Shown here: piece by piece, positions 7,538 through 16,173 of the stretch
Position numbering within the stretch: the first letter of the stretch is position 1
Layout of the letters: the number at the start of each line of letters is the position of its first letter
NCBI GenBank assembly: GCA_020249025.1
Contig: JADCGM010000157.1
Coordinates: forward strand, 1 to 18,669
Origin: Alphaproteobacteria bacterium
Lineage (GTDB): Bacteria > Pseudomonadota > Alphaproteobacteria > Sphingomonadales > Sphingomonadaceae
DNA length: 18,669 nucleotides
Direction: 5' to 3'
Position numbers and translations under genes: made by a program
Notes under the pieces: model-generated
Seen by the model: the letters and a program-made list of their open reading frames with translations, nothing else
Told to the model about the DNA's origin: nothing
Databases searched by the model: none

Positions 7538-7615
7538 GTCGTGCGCGAGAGTCGGCTTGGCAGCCCTTTGCCAGGTCACCCCCCGGAAGCGTGAACGCTG
7601 CCGTTACTGCGCCGA

Positions 7616-7643
7616 AAGCTACGCCTTTGGCTGGCCGAGTCAA
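7616..7643 (-). promoter_or_regulatory. Candidate promoter of aerR-ppsR
   Basis: On the minus strand, TTGACT (7643-7638) and TAGCTT (7621-7616) are 16 bases apart. The predicted 5' leader would be about 80 bases. The -10 resembles the TAGCCT of the bchF and bchG candidates. No PpsR-type palindrome overlaps these boxes; the nearest starts about 19 bases upstream, at 7662. Found by eye and weaker than the bchF promoter. Confidence 0.35.
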
Positions 7644-7661
7644 TGCATCGGGCCCGGAGTC

Positions 7662-7679
7662 CGTAAATTATTCTGGACG
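7662..7679 (+). promoter_or_regulatory. Candidate PpsR/CrtJ operator 1 in the aerR-bchF region
   Basis: CGTAAATTATTCTGGACG is a symmetric CGT-N12-ACG variant of the PpsR palindrome TGT-N12-ACA, with one base off in each half. Its core is AT-rich in a GC-rich genome. It abuts operator 2, sharing two bases, with centres 16 bases apart. Paired palindromes are known at PpsR/CrtJ targets. The match alone would be weak. Confidence 0.35.
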
Positions 7680-7695
7680 TAAGCTTTGATTGACA
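7678..7695 (+). promoter_or_regulatory. Candidate PpsR/CrtJ operator 2 at bchF
   Basis: CGTAAGCTTTGATTGACA matches TGT-N12-ACA with one mismatch (C at the first base). Its downstream half-site is the -35 box (TTGACA) of the bchF promoter, the same arrangement as at bchG. Repressor binding would block polymerase access. Confidence 0.5.
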
Positions 7696-7718
7696 CTTCG
7701 ACCCTTCGGCCATAGCCT
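7690..7718 (+). promoter_or_regulatory. Candidate sigma70-like promoter of the bchF operon
   Basis: A perfect TTGACA (7690-7695) is followed after 17 bases by TAGCCT (7713-7718). Transcription would start near 7725, leaving a short leader that contains the bchF ribosome binding site. It presumably drives bchFNBHLM and may extend into lhaA-puhA. Confidence 0.6.
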
Positions 7719-7730
7719 GCAATCTCAACT

Positions 7731-7738
7731 GGGGAGGA
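7731..7738 (+). promoter_or_regulatory. bchF ribosome binding site
   Basis: GGGGAGGA precedes the chosen ATG at 7743 by four bases. A second ATG at 7739 lies directly against the site, opens a different frame that only gives low-complexity shadow protein, and is rejected as the start. Confidence 0.7.
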
Positions 7739-7742
7739 ATGG

Positions 7743-8231
7743 ATGGCCGATCGGCGCATTCCCGCGACCACGGTGCGGCCCGCGCTTTACACGGCGGAGG
7801 AGCGCCGTCGGCGCGATGCGACTCCCTGGACTCTGGTGCAGGGCATCCTCGCCCCGCTGCAGTTCGCGATCTTCCTTGTCAGCCTCTGGCTCGTGTCGCG
7901 TTTCCTCGCGACCGGCGAGGGCGCCTTCGCTGCCGACGCCTCGGTCGTCGCCAAGACGGTCGCGCTCTACGCGATCATGGTCACCGGCTCGATCTGGGAG
8001 CGCGAGGTTTTCGGCCACTGGCTGTTCGCGCCCGCCTTCTTCTGGGAAGACGTCGTCAGCATGGGCGTCATCGCCCTGCACACGGCCTATCTCGTGATGC
8101 TGCTCGGCGGCTACGGCACGATCGAGGAGCGCATGCTCGTCGCGCTCGCCGGCTATGCGGCCTATGTCGTCAACGCCGCGCAATTCCTTCTGAAACTGCG
8201 CGCCGCGCGCCTGCAGGGGACCCTGTCGTGA
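7743..8231 (+). CDS. bchF: 3-vinyl bacteriochlorophyllide hydratase BchF
   Basis: This 162-residue membrane protein hydrates the 3-vinyl group of (bacterio)chlorophyllide to 3-hydroxyethyl on the way to bacteriochlorophyll a. The N-terminal segment LYTAEERRRRDATPWTLVQG (residues 15-34) is typical of the BchF family. Four hydrophobic helices follow (about 32-55, 68-84, 103-122 and 131-150), with the polar patch REVFGHWLFAPAFFWED (87-103) between the second and third. Length is normal. It is the first gene of the plus-strand operon, behind a sigma70-like promoter and a good ribosome binding site. Its stop overlaps the bchN start (GTGA). Confidence 0.95.
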   Translation: MADRRIPATTVRPALYTAEERRRRDATPWTLVQGILAPLQFAIFLVSLWLVSRFLATGEGAFAADASVVAKTVALYAIMVTGSIWEREVFGHWLFAPAFFWEDVVSMGVIALHTAYLVMLLGGYGTIEERMLVALAGYAAYVVNAAQFLLKLRAARLQGTLS

Positions 8232-9493
8232 GCGCGCCGCGACTCGCCGAGGGCGTCCAGCCCGTCCTGCGCGAACGCGGCCAGCGCGAGGTCTTCTGCG
8301 GCCTCACCGGCATCGTCTGGCTGCATCGCAAGATGCCCGACGCCTTCTTCCTCGTCGTCGGCTCGCGCACCTGTGCGCATCTTCTCCAGTCGGCCGCCGG
8401 CGTGATGATCTTCGCCGAACCCCGATTCGCGACCGCGATCATCGAGGAGCGCGATCTCGCCGGCCTCGCCGACATGAACGCCGAGCTCGACCGAGTCGTC
8501 GGCCGCCTGCTCGAGCGCCGTCCGGACATCCGCACGCTGTTCCTCGTCGGAAGTTGCCCGTCGGAGGTGATCAAGCTCGATCTGTCCCGCGCCGCCTCGC
8601 GGCTGCAGGGCGAACGCCCCGGCGTCCGCATCCTCAGCTACTCGGGCTCGGGCATCGAGACGACCTTCACCCAGGGCGAGGACGCCTGCCTGGCCGCGAT
8701 GGTGCCGGAGCTTCCGGTGCTCGCCGCCGACTCGCCGCCGCGGCTGATGGTGGCGGGAACGCTCCCAGACGTCGTCGAGGACCAGTTCCGCCGCCTGTTC
8801 GCCGAAATGGGCATCGAGCAGGTCGACTTTTTCCCGCCGCGCGGCACCGCGACGCTGCCCGCCGTCGGTCCGTCGACCCGGCTGCTGCTTGCCCAGCCTT
8901 TCATCGGCACCGCCGCCCGGGCCCTCGAATCGCGCGGCGCGAAGCTGCTGACTGCCCAGTTCCCCTTCGGCGCGGAAGGGACGACCGCCTGGCTTCATGC
9001 CGCGGCGCGCGCCTTCGGCGTCGATGAAATGACCTTCCGCCGCGTCATCGCGCCGGGCCGCGAACGCGCCAAGCGCGCGCTCGCCCGCCACGCCGAGAAG
9101 CTCGCCGGCAAGCGCATCTTCTTCATGCCCGACTCGCAGCTCGAGGTGCCGCTGGCGCGCTTCCTGTCGGTCGAGCTCGGCATGGTCCCGGTCGAGGTCG
9201 GCACGCCCTATCTCGACCGCACGATCGTTGCCGACGATCTCGCCGCCCTGCCCGAGGGCACGACGGTCAGCGAGGGTCAGGACGTCGATCTCCAGCTCGA
9301 CCGCGTTCGCGCGGCGCGCCCCGATCTCACCGTCTGCGGGCTCGGCCTCGCCAATCCGCTGGAGGCGGAGGGGCTGGCGACCAAATGGGCGATCGAGCTT
9401 GTCTTCTCGCCCATCCACGGGTTCGACCAGGCGGGCGATCTCGCCGAACTGTTCGCACGGCCGCTGCGCCGTCGCGACCTGTTGCGGGTTTAG
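8228..9493 (+). CDS. bchN: Light-independent protochlorophyllide reductase subunit N
   Basis: This 421-residue protein is one half of the catalytic BchNB heterotetramer, which reduces the C17=C18 bond of protochlorophyllide without light and is related to nitrogenase NifD. Three cysteines fit the [4Fe-4S] ligands: C24 (EVFCGLTG), C49 (GSRTC) and C110 (LVGSCPSEV). They correspond to C26, C51 and C112 of the Rhodobacter capsulatus protein. The fourth ligand comes from BchB. The start is the GTG at 8228, overlapping the bchF stop. It gives the expected N-terminus, whereas the longer upstream frame would run through bchF. The stop is four bases before bchB. Complete and apparently intact. Confidence 0.97.
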   Translation: MSAPRLAEGVQPVLRERGQREVFCGLTGIVWLHRKMPDAFFLVVGSRTCAHLLQSAAGVMIFAEPRFATAIIEERDLAGLADMNAELDRVVGRLLERRPDIRTLFLVGSCPSEVIKLDLSRAASRLQGERPGVRILSYSGSGIETTFTQGEDACLAAMVPELPVLAADSPPRLMVAGTLPDVVEDQFRRLFAEMGIEQVDFFPPRGTATLPAVGPSTRLLLAQPFIGTAARALESRGAKLLTAQFPFGAEGTTAWLHAAARAFGVDEMTFRRVIAPGRERAKRALARHAEKLAGKRIFFMPDSQLEVPLARFLSVELGMVPVEVGTPYLDRTIVADDLAALPEGTTVSEGQDVDLQLDRVRAARPDLTVCGLGLANPLEAEGLATKWAIELVFSPIHGFDQAGDLAELFARPLRRRDLLRV

Positions 9494-9497
9494 CGCC

Positions 9498-11051
9498 ATG
9501 CAGCTCGCCGTCTGGACCTATGAAGGGCCGCCCCACGTCGGGGCCATGCGGGTCGCGACGGCGATGAAGGGCGTGCACCTCGTGCTGCACGCGCCGCAGG
9601 GTGACACCTACGCCGATCTTCTGTTCACGATGATCGAGCGCCGCTCGGCACGCCCGCCGGTCACCTACACCACCTTCGAGGGCCGCGACCTCGGCAGCGA
9701 CACAGCGACGCTGTTCAAGCGCACGGTGGCTGACGCCCACGCCCGCTTCCAGCCGGACGTGCTGCTCGTCGGCGCGTCGTGCACCGCCGAACTCATCCAG
9801 GACGACCCCGGAGGCCTCGCCGAGGCGCTGCGCCTCCCGGCGACCGTCGTCCCGCTCGAACTGCCGAGCTACCAGCGCAAGGAGCACTGGGGCGCGGCCG
9901 AAACCTTCTACCGTCTCGTCCGGACCTTGTGCCCGGCCGAGCGCGCGGCCGTTCGCCTCCCCGGACGGCCGCGCGCAAACCTCCTGGGGCCCTGCGCGCT
10001 TGGCTTCCGCCATCGCGACGATGTCGAGGAGATCCGCAAGCTGCTCGACATGCTCGGGGTCGACGTCAACGTCGTCGCCCCGCTCGGCGCCACCGCCGAC
10101 GATGTCGCGCGCCTCCCGGACGCCAACTTCAACATCCTGCTCTACCCCGAGATCGGGGCCGAGGCCGCACGCTGGCTCGAACAGACCCACGGCATGCCGA
10201 CGGTGCGCACCGTGCCCATCGGCGTCGGCGCGACCGCCGAATTCGTCGAGGAGGTGGCGGCGCTCGCCGGTATCGACCCGACCGCCGCCCTCGACGCCGC
10301 CGCCTCGCGGTTGCCATGGTGGAGCCGCTCGGTCGATTCGAACTACCTGACCGGCAAGCGCGTCTTCATCTTCGGCGATGCGACCCACGCCGTCGCCGCC
10401 GCCCGCGTCGCCGCCGACGAACTGGGCTTCGAGGTGGTCGGGCTCGGCTGCTACAATCGCGAATTCGCCCGCGAGGTGCGCACCGCCGCCGAACGCTACG
10501 GCGTCAAGCCGCTCATCACCGACGATCATCTCGAAGTGGAGGACGCGATCGCCGCGCTCCAGCCAGAGCTGGTGCTTGGCACCCAGATGGAGCGCCACAT
10601 CGCCAAGCGCCTGCGCATTCCGTGCGCGGTGATCTCCTCGCCGGCGCACGTCCAGGACTTCCCGGCGCGCCACAGCCCGCAGATGGGCTTCGAGGGCGCG
10701 AACGTGCTGTTCGACACCTGGGTGCATCCGCTGGTGATGGGGCTCGAGGAGCATCTGCTCGCGATGTTCCGCGACGATCCCGAATTCCATGACGAGGCCG
10801 GGCCCTCGCACCTCGGCGCGGGGCACACGCCGCCGGTGCTGACCGTCGTTCCCGACACCGGCTCGGCGATGGTCGTCGAGGCGCCGGTCGTCGCCGGCTG
10901 GACGCCCGAGGCCGAAACCGAGCTGAAGAAGATCCCCTTCTTCGTGCGCGGCAAGGCGCGCCGCAACACCGAGGCGTTTGCCGCCCAGCAGGGCATCGCA
11001 CGCATCGATCTCGCCACCCTTTATGATGCGAAGGCCTTCTATGGCCGCTGA
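9498..11051 (+). CDS. bchB: Light-independent protochlorophyllide reductase subunit B
   Basis: This 517-residue protein pairs with BchN and is related to nitrogenase NifK. D36 (HAPQGDTYAD) matches the unusual aspartate ligand of the BchNB [4Fe-4S] cluster. C95 lies in GASCTAEL, and D279 in SVDSNYLTGKRVFIFGD corresponds to the aspartate that reaches into the substrate site. The C-terminus (KIPFFVRGKARRNTEAFA onward) is the conserved helical tail domain of the BchB/ChlB family. The ATG at 9498 gives MQLAVWTYEG, the standard N-terminus. Only four bases separate it from bchN, without a clear ribosome binding site. The last 11 bases overlap bchH. Confidence 0.97.
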   Translation: MQLAVWTYEGPPHVGAMRVATAMKGVHLVLHAPQGDTYADLLFTMIERRSARPPVTYTTFEGRDLGSDTATLFKRTVADAHARFQPDVLLVGASCTAELIQDDPGGLAEALRLPATVVPLELPSYQRKEHWGAAETFYRLVRTLCPAERAAVRLPGRPRANLLGPCALGFRHRDDVEEIRKLLDMLGVDVNVVAPLGATADDVARLPDANFNILLYPEIGAEAARWLEQTHGMPTVRTVPIGVGATAEFVEEVAALAGIDPTAALDAAASRLPWWSRSVDSNYLTGKRVFIFGDATHAVAAARVAADELGFEVVGLGCYNREFAREVRTAAERYGVKPLITDDHLEVEDAIAALQPELVLGTQMERHIAKRLRIPCAVISSPAHVQDFPARHSPQMGFEGANVLFDTWVHPLVMGLEEHLLAMFRDDPEFHDEAGPSHLGAGHTPPVLTVVPDTGSAMVVEAPVVAGWTPEAETELKKIPFFVRGKARRNTEAFAAQQGIARIDLATLYDAKAFYGR

Positions 11052-14000
11052 GGGAACCGTCCGCGTCGTCATCGTGACGCTCGATCACCACCTCAGCGGT
11101 GCGATCGAGCGCGCCAACGCCACGCTCGCCGCCGAAGGCATCAGCATCGGCCTGCATGCCGCCTGCGAGTGGGAAACCGACCCCTCGCTGCTCGACGCCT
11201 GCCGCGCCGACATCGCGCAGGGCGACATCGTCATCGCGACGATGCTGTTCATCGACGACCATATCCAGGCGGTGCTCCCGGCGCTGCAGGCGCGGCGCGA
11301 GGAGTGCGACGCGATGCTCGGCCTGATGTCGGGCACCGAGATCGTCCGGCTGACCCGCATGGGCGGCTACCGCATGGACACGCCCGCCAAGGGGCCGCTG
11401 GCGCTGCTGAAGCGGCTGCGCGGCTCGGGCAAGCCGGGCGCGAGCTCGGGCGCGGGGCAGATGAAGGTGCTGCGCCGCCTGCCCAAGCTGCTGAAGTTCA
11501 TCCCCGGCACCGCGCAGGACGTGCGGGCCTATTTCCTCACCCTCCAATATTGGATCGCGGCCTCGGACGAGAATGTCGTCTCGATGGTCCGCGCTCTGAT
11601 CGACCGCTACGCCGACGGCGCGCGGCGCGCCCGTCGCGGCGCCACGCCCGCCAGCGAGCCGCGCACCTACCCGGAGGTCGGCGTCTATCACCCGGACGCC
11701 GTCGGCCGCATCGCCGAGCGCGCCGACGCGCTGCCCGGCGGAGGCGGCGAGCGCGGCACAGTCGGGTTGCTGATGCTGCGCTCCTATCTGCTCGGGCGCG
11801 ACACCGGCCATTACGACGGCGCGATCCGCGCCATGGAAGCGCAGGGGCTGCGCGTCATTCCGGCCTTCGCCTCGGGGCTCGACGCCCGCCCGGCGATCGA
11901 GCGCTTCTTCGTGGCGGGCGGCAAGGCGGTTATCGACGCGATGGTGAACCTGACCGGTTTCTCGCTCATCGGCGGGCCGGCCTACAACGACTCGACCGCC
12001 GCCGCCGACGTGCTGGCCGGGCTCGACATTCCCTACATCGCCGCCCACCCGCTCGAATTCCAGACGCTGGAGACGTGGCGCAAGGGCGAGCGCGGGCTGA
12101 TGCCGCTCGAAGCGACGATGATGGTCGCCATCCCCGAGCTCGACGGCGGCACCTGCCCGACCGTGTTCGGCGGCCGCGACGCCGGCGAGGGCCGCACCGG
12201 CGCGATGACGAGCGATCCGGAACGCGCCGCGGCCCTTGCCGCGAAGACCGCGCGGCTGATTGCGCTGCGCCGTCGGGCGCGCGCCGAGCGCAGGATCGCG
12301 ACCGTGCTGTTCAACTTCCCGCCCAATTCGGGCGCGGTCGGGACGGCGGCCTATCTGGCGGTCTGGGAGTCGGTGCACGCAACGCTCGGCCGGCTCGCCG
12401 CCGAGGGCTATTCGGTCGACGTGCCGGAGAGCGCGGACGCGCTGCGCGAGGCGGTGCTCGGCGGCAATTCGGAGCGCTATGGCGCCGACGCCAACGTCGC
12501 CGCGCGAATCCCCGCCGACGATCACGTCCGCCGCGAGCCCTACCTCAAGCAGATCGAGGCGCAGTGGGGCCCGGCGCCCGGCCGTCAGCAGAGCGACGGC
12601 GGCACCATCCATGTCCTCGGCGCGCATTTCGGCAACGTCTTCGTCGGAATCCAGCCCGCCTTCGGCTACGAGGGCGATCCGATGCGGCTGCTCTACGAGG
12701 GCGGCTTCGCCCCGACGCACGCCTTCTCGGCCTTCTACCGCTGGCTGCGCGAGGACTACCGCGCTGATGCGGTCCTGCATTTCGGCACCCACGGCGCACT
12801 GGAATTCATGCCGGGCAAGCAGGTCGGCCTCAACAACGACGACTGGCCGGAGCGGCTGATCGGCGACCTGCCCAATTTCTATCTCTATGCGGCCAACAAT
12901 CCTTCGGAGGGCATGATCGCCAAGCGGCGGTCGGCGGCGACGCTGGTCAGCTATCTGACCCCGCCGCTCAACGAGGTTGGGCTCTACAAGGGCCTCAGCG
13001 AACTGCGCGGCCTGCTCGACCGCTGGCGCGCCAGCGCGTCCGATGCGCAAGCCGAGCGCGAGTCGCTGGAGGCGCTGATCGCCGAGGCGGCCGAGGCGGT
13101 CGATCTCGCAAACGTTCCGCTCGCCGATCTTCCGGCCCGCCTCTACGAGGTCGAGCAGACGCTGGTGCCGGACGGGCTTCATGTCCTTGGCGCGATGCCG
13201 CAGGGCGAGGCGCGCGAGCGCTTTCTCGCCGCGCTTCCGCCCGAGGATCGCGCCCGCGCGGCTGACGGTCTCGATGCGACCGACGAGCTCGGCGCGGTCG
13301 TCCACGCGCTCGACGGGCGCTTCGTCCGGCCCGCACCGGGTGGCGACATCCTGCGCAATCCGGAGATGCTGCCGACGGGCCGCAACGTCCACGGCTTCGA
13401 CCCGTTTCGCATCCCCTCCTCCTTCGCGGTGCACGAGGGCGCGGCGGCTGCCGAGCGGCTGCTGGAGCGCCACACCGCCGACGGCAGTCCGCTCCCCGAA
13501 AGCCTTGCGATGGTGCTGTGGGGCAGCGACAATCTGAAGAGCGAGGGCGCACAGATCGCGCAGGCGCTGGCGTTGCTCGGCGCGCGTCCGCGGCGCGACA
13601 GCTATGGCCGCCTCGCGGGCGCCGAACTGATCCCGCTCGAAGAGCTCGGCCGTCCGCGCATCGACGTGGTCGCAACGCTGTCGGGCATCTTCCGCGACCT
13701 GCTGCCCTTCCAGACCCGGCTCCTCGCCGAAGCGGCCTTCCTCGCCAGCGCCGCCGACGAGCCCGAGCATCTGAACTTCGTGCGCAAGCACAGCCTGGCG
13801 CACATGGCGCAGCACAATTGCGATCTCGAGACGGCGAGCCTGCGCGTCTTTTCGAACGCCGAAGGGGCGTACGGGGCCAACGTCAACCAGCTCGTCGATG
13901 GCGGCGCCTGGGCCGACCCCGACGAGCTCGCCGAGGCGTTCGAGCGCCGCAAGGGCTTCGCCTATGGCCGCCTCGGCGCGCCGGTCGAGCAGCGCGCGAT

Positions 14001-14571
14001 GCTGAAGAGCGCGCTCGCGACCGTCGAGCTCACCTACCAGAACCTCGAATCGGTCGAACTCGGGATCACCGACATCGATCAATATGTGGATACGCTTGGC
14101 GGCGTCAGCCGCTCGGTGGCGCGCGCCCGCGGCGGCGAGGCGGCGCCCATCTACATCGTCGATGCGACCCGCGGCGGCCCCGCCAAGGTCCGCACGCTCT
14201 CCGAACAGGTCGAACTCGAGACCCGCACGCGGATGCTCAATCCCGGCTGGTACGAGGGCATGCTGCGCCACGGCTACGAGGGTGTCCGCCAGATCGAAAG
14301 CCACCTGACCGCCACCGTCGGCTGGTCGGCGACGACCGGCGAGGTCGCGCCCTGGGTCTATCAGCGGATCAGCGAGACCTTCGTTCTCGATCCCGAGATG
14401 CGGGCACGGCTGACGAAGCTCAACGCCAAGGCCTCGGCGCGCGTCGCCGATCGCCTGCTCGAGGCCAGCGATCGCGAATTCTGGTCACCCGACGAAGCCA
14501 CGCTCGCGGCCCTGCGTGCGGCCAGCGACGACATCGAAGACAGGCTCGAGGGCCTGGTCGCTGCGGAATGA
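11041..14571 (+). CDS. bchH: Magnesium chelatase large subunit BchH
   Basis: This 1176-residue protein is the porphyrin-binding subunit of Mg-chelatase, which together with BchI and BchD (not in this window) inserts Mg into protoporphyrin IX, the first committed step. It has the N-terminal domain of the family (VRVVIVTLDHHLSGAIERAN, then TMLFIDDH) and a CobN/Mg-chelatase body. The signature HFGTHGALEFMPGKQVGL lies at about residues 580-597. The length is that expected for BchH. No frameshift or internal stop is seen over 3.5 kb. The ATG at 11041 overlaps the end of bchB by 11 bases, and the stop is seven bases before the bchL ATG. Very long open frames on the opposite strand are high-GC shadows. 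Confidence 0.97.
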   Translation: MAAEGTVRVVIVTLDHHLSGAIERANATLAAEGISIGLHAACEWETDPSLLDACRADIAQGDIVIATMLFIDDHIQAVLPALQARREECDAMLGLMSGTEIVRLTRMGGYRMDTPAKGPLALLKRLRGSGKPGASSGAGQMKVLRRLPKLLKFIPGTAQDVRAYFLTLQYWIAASDENVVSMVRALIDRYADGARRARRGATPASEPRTYPEVGVYHPDAVGRIAERADALPGGGGERGTVGLLMLRSYLLGRDTGHYDGAIRAMEAQGLRVIPAFASGLDARPAIERFFVAGGKAVIDAMVNLTGFSLIGGPAYNDSTAAADVLAGLDIPYIAAHPLEFQTLETWRKGERGLMPLEATMMVAIPELDGGTCPTVFGGRDAGEGRTGAMTSDPERAAALAAKTARLIALRRRARAERRIATVLFNFPPNSGAVGTAAYLAVWESVHATLGRLAAEGYSVDVPESADALREAVLGGNSERYGADANVAARIPADDHVRREPYLKQIEAQWGPAPGRQQSDGGTIHVLGAHFGNVFVGIQPAFGYEGDPMRLLYEGGFAPTHAFSAFYRWLREDYRADAVLHFGTHGALEFMPGKQVGLNNDDWPERLIGDLPNFYLYAANNPSEGMIAKRRSAATLVSYLTPPLNEVGLYKGLSELRGLLDRWRASASDAQAERESLEALIAEAAEAVDLANVPLADLPARLYEVEQTLVPDGLHVLGAMPQGEARERFLAALPPEDRARAADGLDATDELGAVVHALDGRFVRPAPGGDILRNPEMLPTGRNVHGFDPFRIPSSFAVHEGAAAAERLLERHTADGSPLPESLAMVLWGSDNLKSEGAQIAQALALLGARPRRDSYGRLAGAELIPLEELGRPRIDVVATLSGIFRDLLPFQTRLLAEAAFLASAADEPEHLNFVRKHSLAHMAQHNCDLETASLRVFSNAEGAYGANVNQLVDGGAWADPDELAEAFERRKGFAYGRLGAPVEQRAMLKSALATVELTYQNLESVELGITDIDQYVDTLGGVSRSVARARGGEAAPIYIVDATRGGPAKVRTLSEQVELETRTRMLNPGWYEGMLRHGYEGVRQIESHLTATVGWSATTGEVAPWVYQRISETFVLDPEMRARLTKLNAKASARVADRLLEASDREFWSPDEATLAALRAASDDIEDRLEGLVAAE

Positions 14572-14578
14572 GGTAATC

Positions 14579-15469
14579 ATGGCGCTACTCGATCCCCCGA
14601 ACCGGCACCTCGATGGCGAGGGCAGCGTCCAGGTCCACCTGGACCCGGGCCTTCGCATCGGCAAGGCCAAGGTGTTCGCCGTCTATGGGAAGGGCGGCAT
14701 CGGCAAGTCGACGACCTCGTCGAACTTGTCGGCGGCCTTCTCCCTGCTCGGCCACCGCGTCCTGCAGATCGGCTGCGACCCCAAGCACGATAGCACCTTC
14801 ACGCTCACGAAGCGGATGATGCCGACCGTCATCGACGTGCTCGAAAGCGTTGAGTTCCATGCCGAGGAGCTGCGCCCCGAGGACTACACGTTCGAGGGCT
14901 TCAACGGCGTTCGCTGCGTCGAGGCGGGCGGCCCGCCGGCCGGCACCGGCTGCGGCGGCTATGTCGTCGGGCAGACGGTCAAGCTGCTGAAGCAGCACCA
15001 TCTTCTGGAAGACACCGACGTCGTGATCTTCGACGTGCTCGGCGATGTCGTGTGCGGCGGTTTCGCAGCGCCGCTCCAGCACGCCGAGCGCGCGCTCGTC
15101 GTCGCCGCCAACGACTTCGACTCGATCTTCGCGATGAACCGCATCGTCGCCGCCATCAACGCCAAGGCGAAGAACTACGACGTCCGCGTCGCCGGCGTCG
15201 TCGCCAACCGCTCGGCGGCGACCGACGAGATCGACCGCTTCGGCGAGGCGACCGGCATGAAGCGGCTCGCCCACTTCCCCGATCTCGACGCCATCCGCCG
15301 CTCGCGGCTGAAGAAGTGCACGCTGTTCGAAATGGAGAACAGCGCCGAGGTCGAACTGGCGCGCGCCGAATATTTGCGCCTCGCGGCCCAGCTCTGGGCG
15401 GGCGTCGACCCGCTCGAGGCGAAGCCGATGAAGGACCGCGACATCTTCGACTTCCTGGGATTCGAATGA
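14579..15469 (+). CDS. bchL: Light-independent protochlorophyllide reductase iron-sulfur ATP-binding protein
   Basis: This 296-residue NifH-like protein hydrolyses ATP and feeds electrons to BchNB. The P-loop GKGGIGKS is at residues 37-44. C125 (GTGCGG) and C159 (VVCGG) are the two cysteines that, from each monomer of the dimer, hold the shared [4Fe-4S] cluster. QIGCDPKHDST (63-73) is the switch region. The ATG at 14579 was chosen because GAGG lies five bases upstream and MALLDPPNRH is a reasonable family start; the frame upstream runs through bchH. The stop overlaps the start of bchM (ATGA). With bchN and bchB the enzyme is complete. Confidence 0.97.
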   Translation: MALLDPPNRHLDGEGSVQVHLDPGLRIGKAKVFAVYGKGGIGKSTTSSNLSAAFSLLGHRVLQIGCDPKHDSTFTLTKRMMPTVIDVLESVEFHAEELRPEDYTFEGFNGVRCVEAGGPPAGTGCGGYVVGQTVKLLKQHHLLEDTDVVIFDVLGDVVCGGFAAPLQHAERALVVAANDFDSIFAMNRIVAAINAKAKNYDVRVAGVVANRSAATDEIDRFGEATGMKRLAHFPDLDAIRRSRLKKCTLFEMENSAEVELARAEYLRLAAQLWAGVDPLEAKPMKDRDIFDFLGFE

Positions 15470-16173
15470 TGAGTGCTGGCCACGTCCCCGGCTATGCGGC
15501 GCAGCGCGAGCGGCTCGAGCATTATTTCGACCGCACGGCGCGGCATGCCTGGGAACAGCTGACCTCGGACGCGCCCGTCGGCCGCGTCCGCCGCACCGTC
15601 CGTGCCGGCCGCGACGCGATGCGCGCGACCATCCTCGACTGGCTGCCTGCCGACATGCACGGCGTCCGCCTGCTCGATGCCGGCTGCGGCACCGGCGCGC
15701 TGTCGGTGGAGGCGGCGCACCGCGGCGCCGACGTCACTGCCGTCGATGTCGCGAGCGGCCTCGTCAACGTCGCCCGCGACCGTGCGCCGGGCTTCGCCGC
15801 CCCCGGGCGGATCGACTGGCGCGTCGCCGACATGGCCGACCCGTCGCTCGGCGAATTCGATCATGTCGTCGCGATGGACTCGCTGATCCACTACCCGCTC
15901 GATGCGATTGCGGCGGTCGTCGCCTCGCTCGCGTCGCGGACGCGGCGGAGCATCATCCTCACCTTCGCGCCGCGCACGCCGGCGCTCGCCGCGATGCATG
16001 CGGTCGGCCGCCTTTTCCCCAACGCCAAGCGCGCCCCCGGCCTCGAGCCGATGGCCGAGCAGGCGCTGCGCGGGGCGCTGTCGACGGTTCGCGGCTGGGA
16101 CGCCGGCCGCACCCAGCGCATCTCGAGTGGCTTCTATACAAGCCAGGCGCTGGAACTGGTGCGGCGGGGATGA
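15466..16173 (+). CDS. bchM: Mg-protoporphyrin IX O-methyltransferase BchM
   Basis: This 235-residue class I SAM-dependent methyltransferase methylates the C13 propionate of Mg-protoporphyrin IX, the step after Mg-chelatase. Motif I is LLDAGCGTG (residues 69-77), the acidic end of strand 2 is AVDV (92-95), and MDSLIHYP (137-144) is the post-strand-4 motif usual in BchM. The N-terminus YAAQRERLEHYFDRTARHAWEQL is also typical. Two consecutive ATGs are possible starts. The first, at 15466, overlaps the bchL stop; the second would shorten the protein by one residue. Its stop overlaps the lhaA ATG. Confidence 0.95.
   Translation: MMSAGHVPGYAAQRERLEHYFDRTARHAWEQLTSDAPVGRVRRTVRAGRDAMRATILDWLPADMHGVRLLDAGCGTGALSVEAAHRGADVTAVDVASGLVNVARDRAPGFAAPGRIDWRVADMADPSLGEFDHVVAMDSLIHYPLDAIAAVVASLASRTRRSIILTFAPRTPALAAMHAVGRLFPNAKRAPGLEPMAEQALRGALSTVRGWDAGRTQRISSGFYTSQALELVRRG

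Noticed and set aside
7527..7643. A longer AerR with 39 extra N-terminal residues, starting at 7643.
   Set aside because: There is no ribosome binding site at that start, and the segment overlaps the predicted aerR promoter. The ATG at 7526 has AGGAG at good spacing.
10516..14304. A 1262-codon open frame on the minus strand, opposite bchB and bchH.
   Set aside because: It is antisense to the clearly recognised bchH. The product is rich in Arg, Gly, Ala and His with no family motifs, as expected for a stop-poor shadow frame in about 70% GC DNA.
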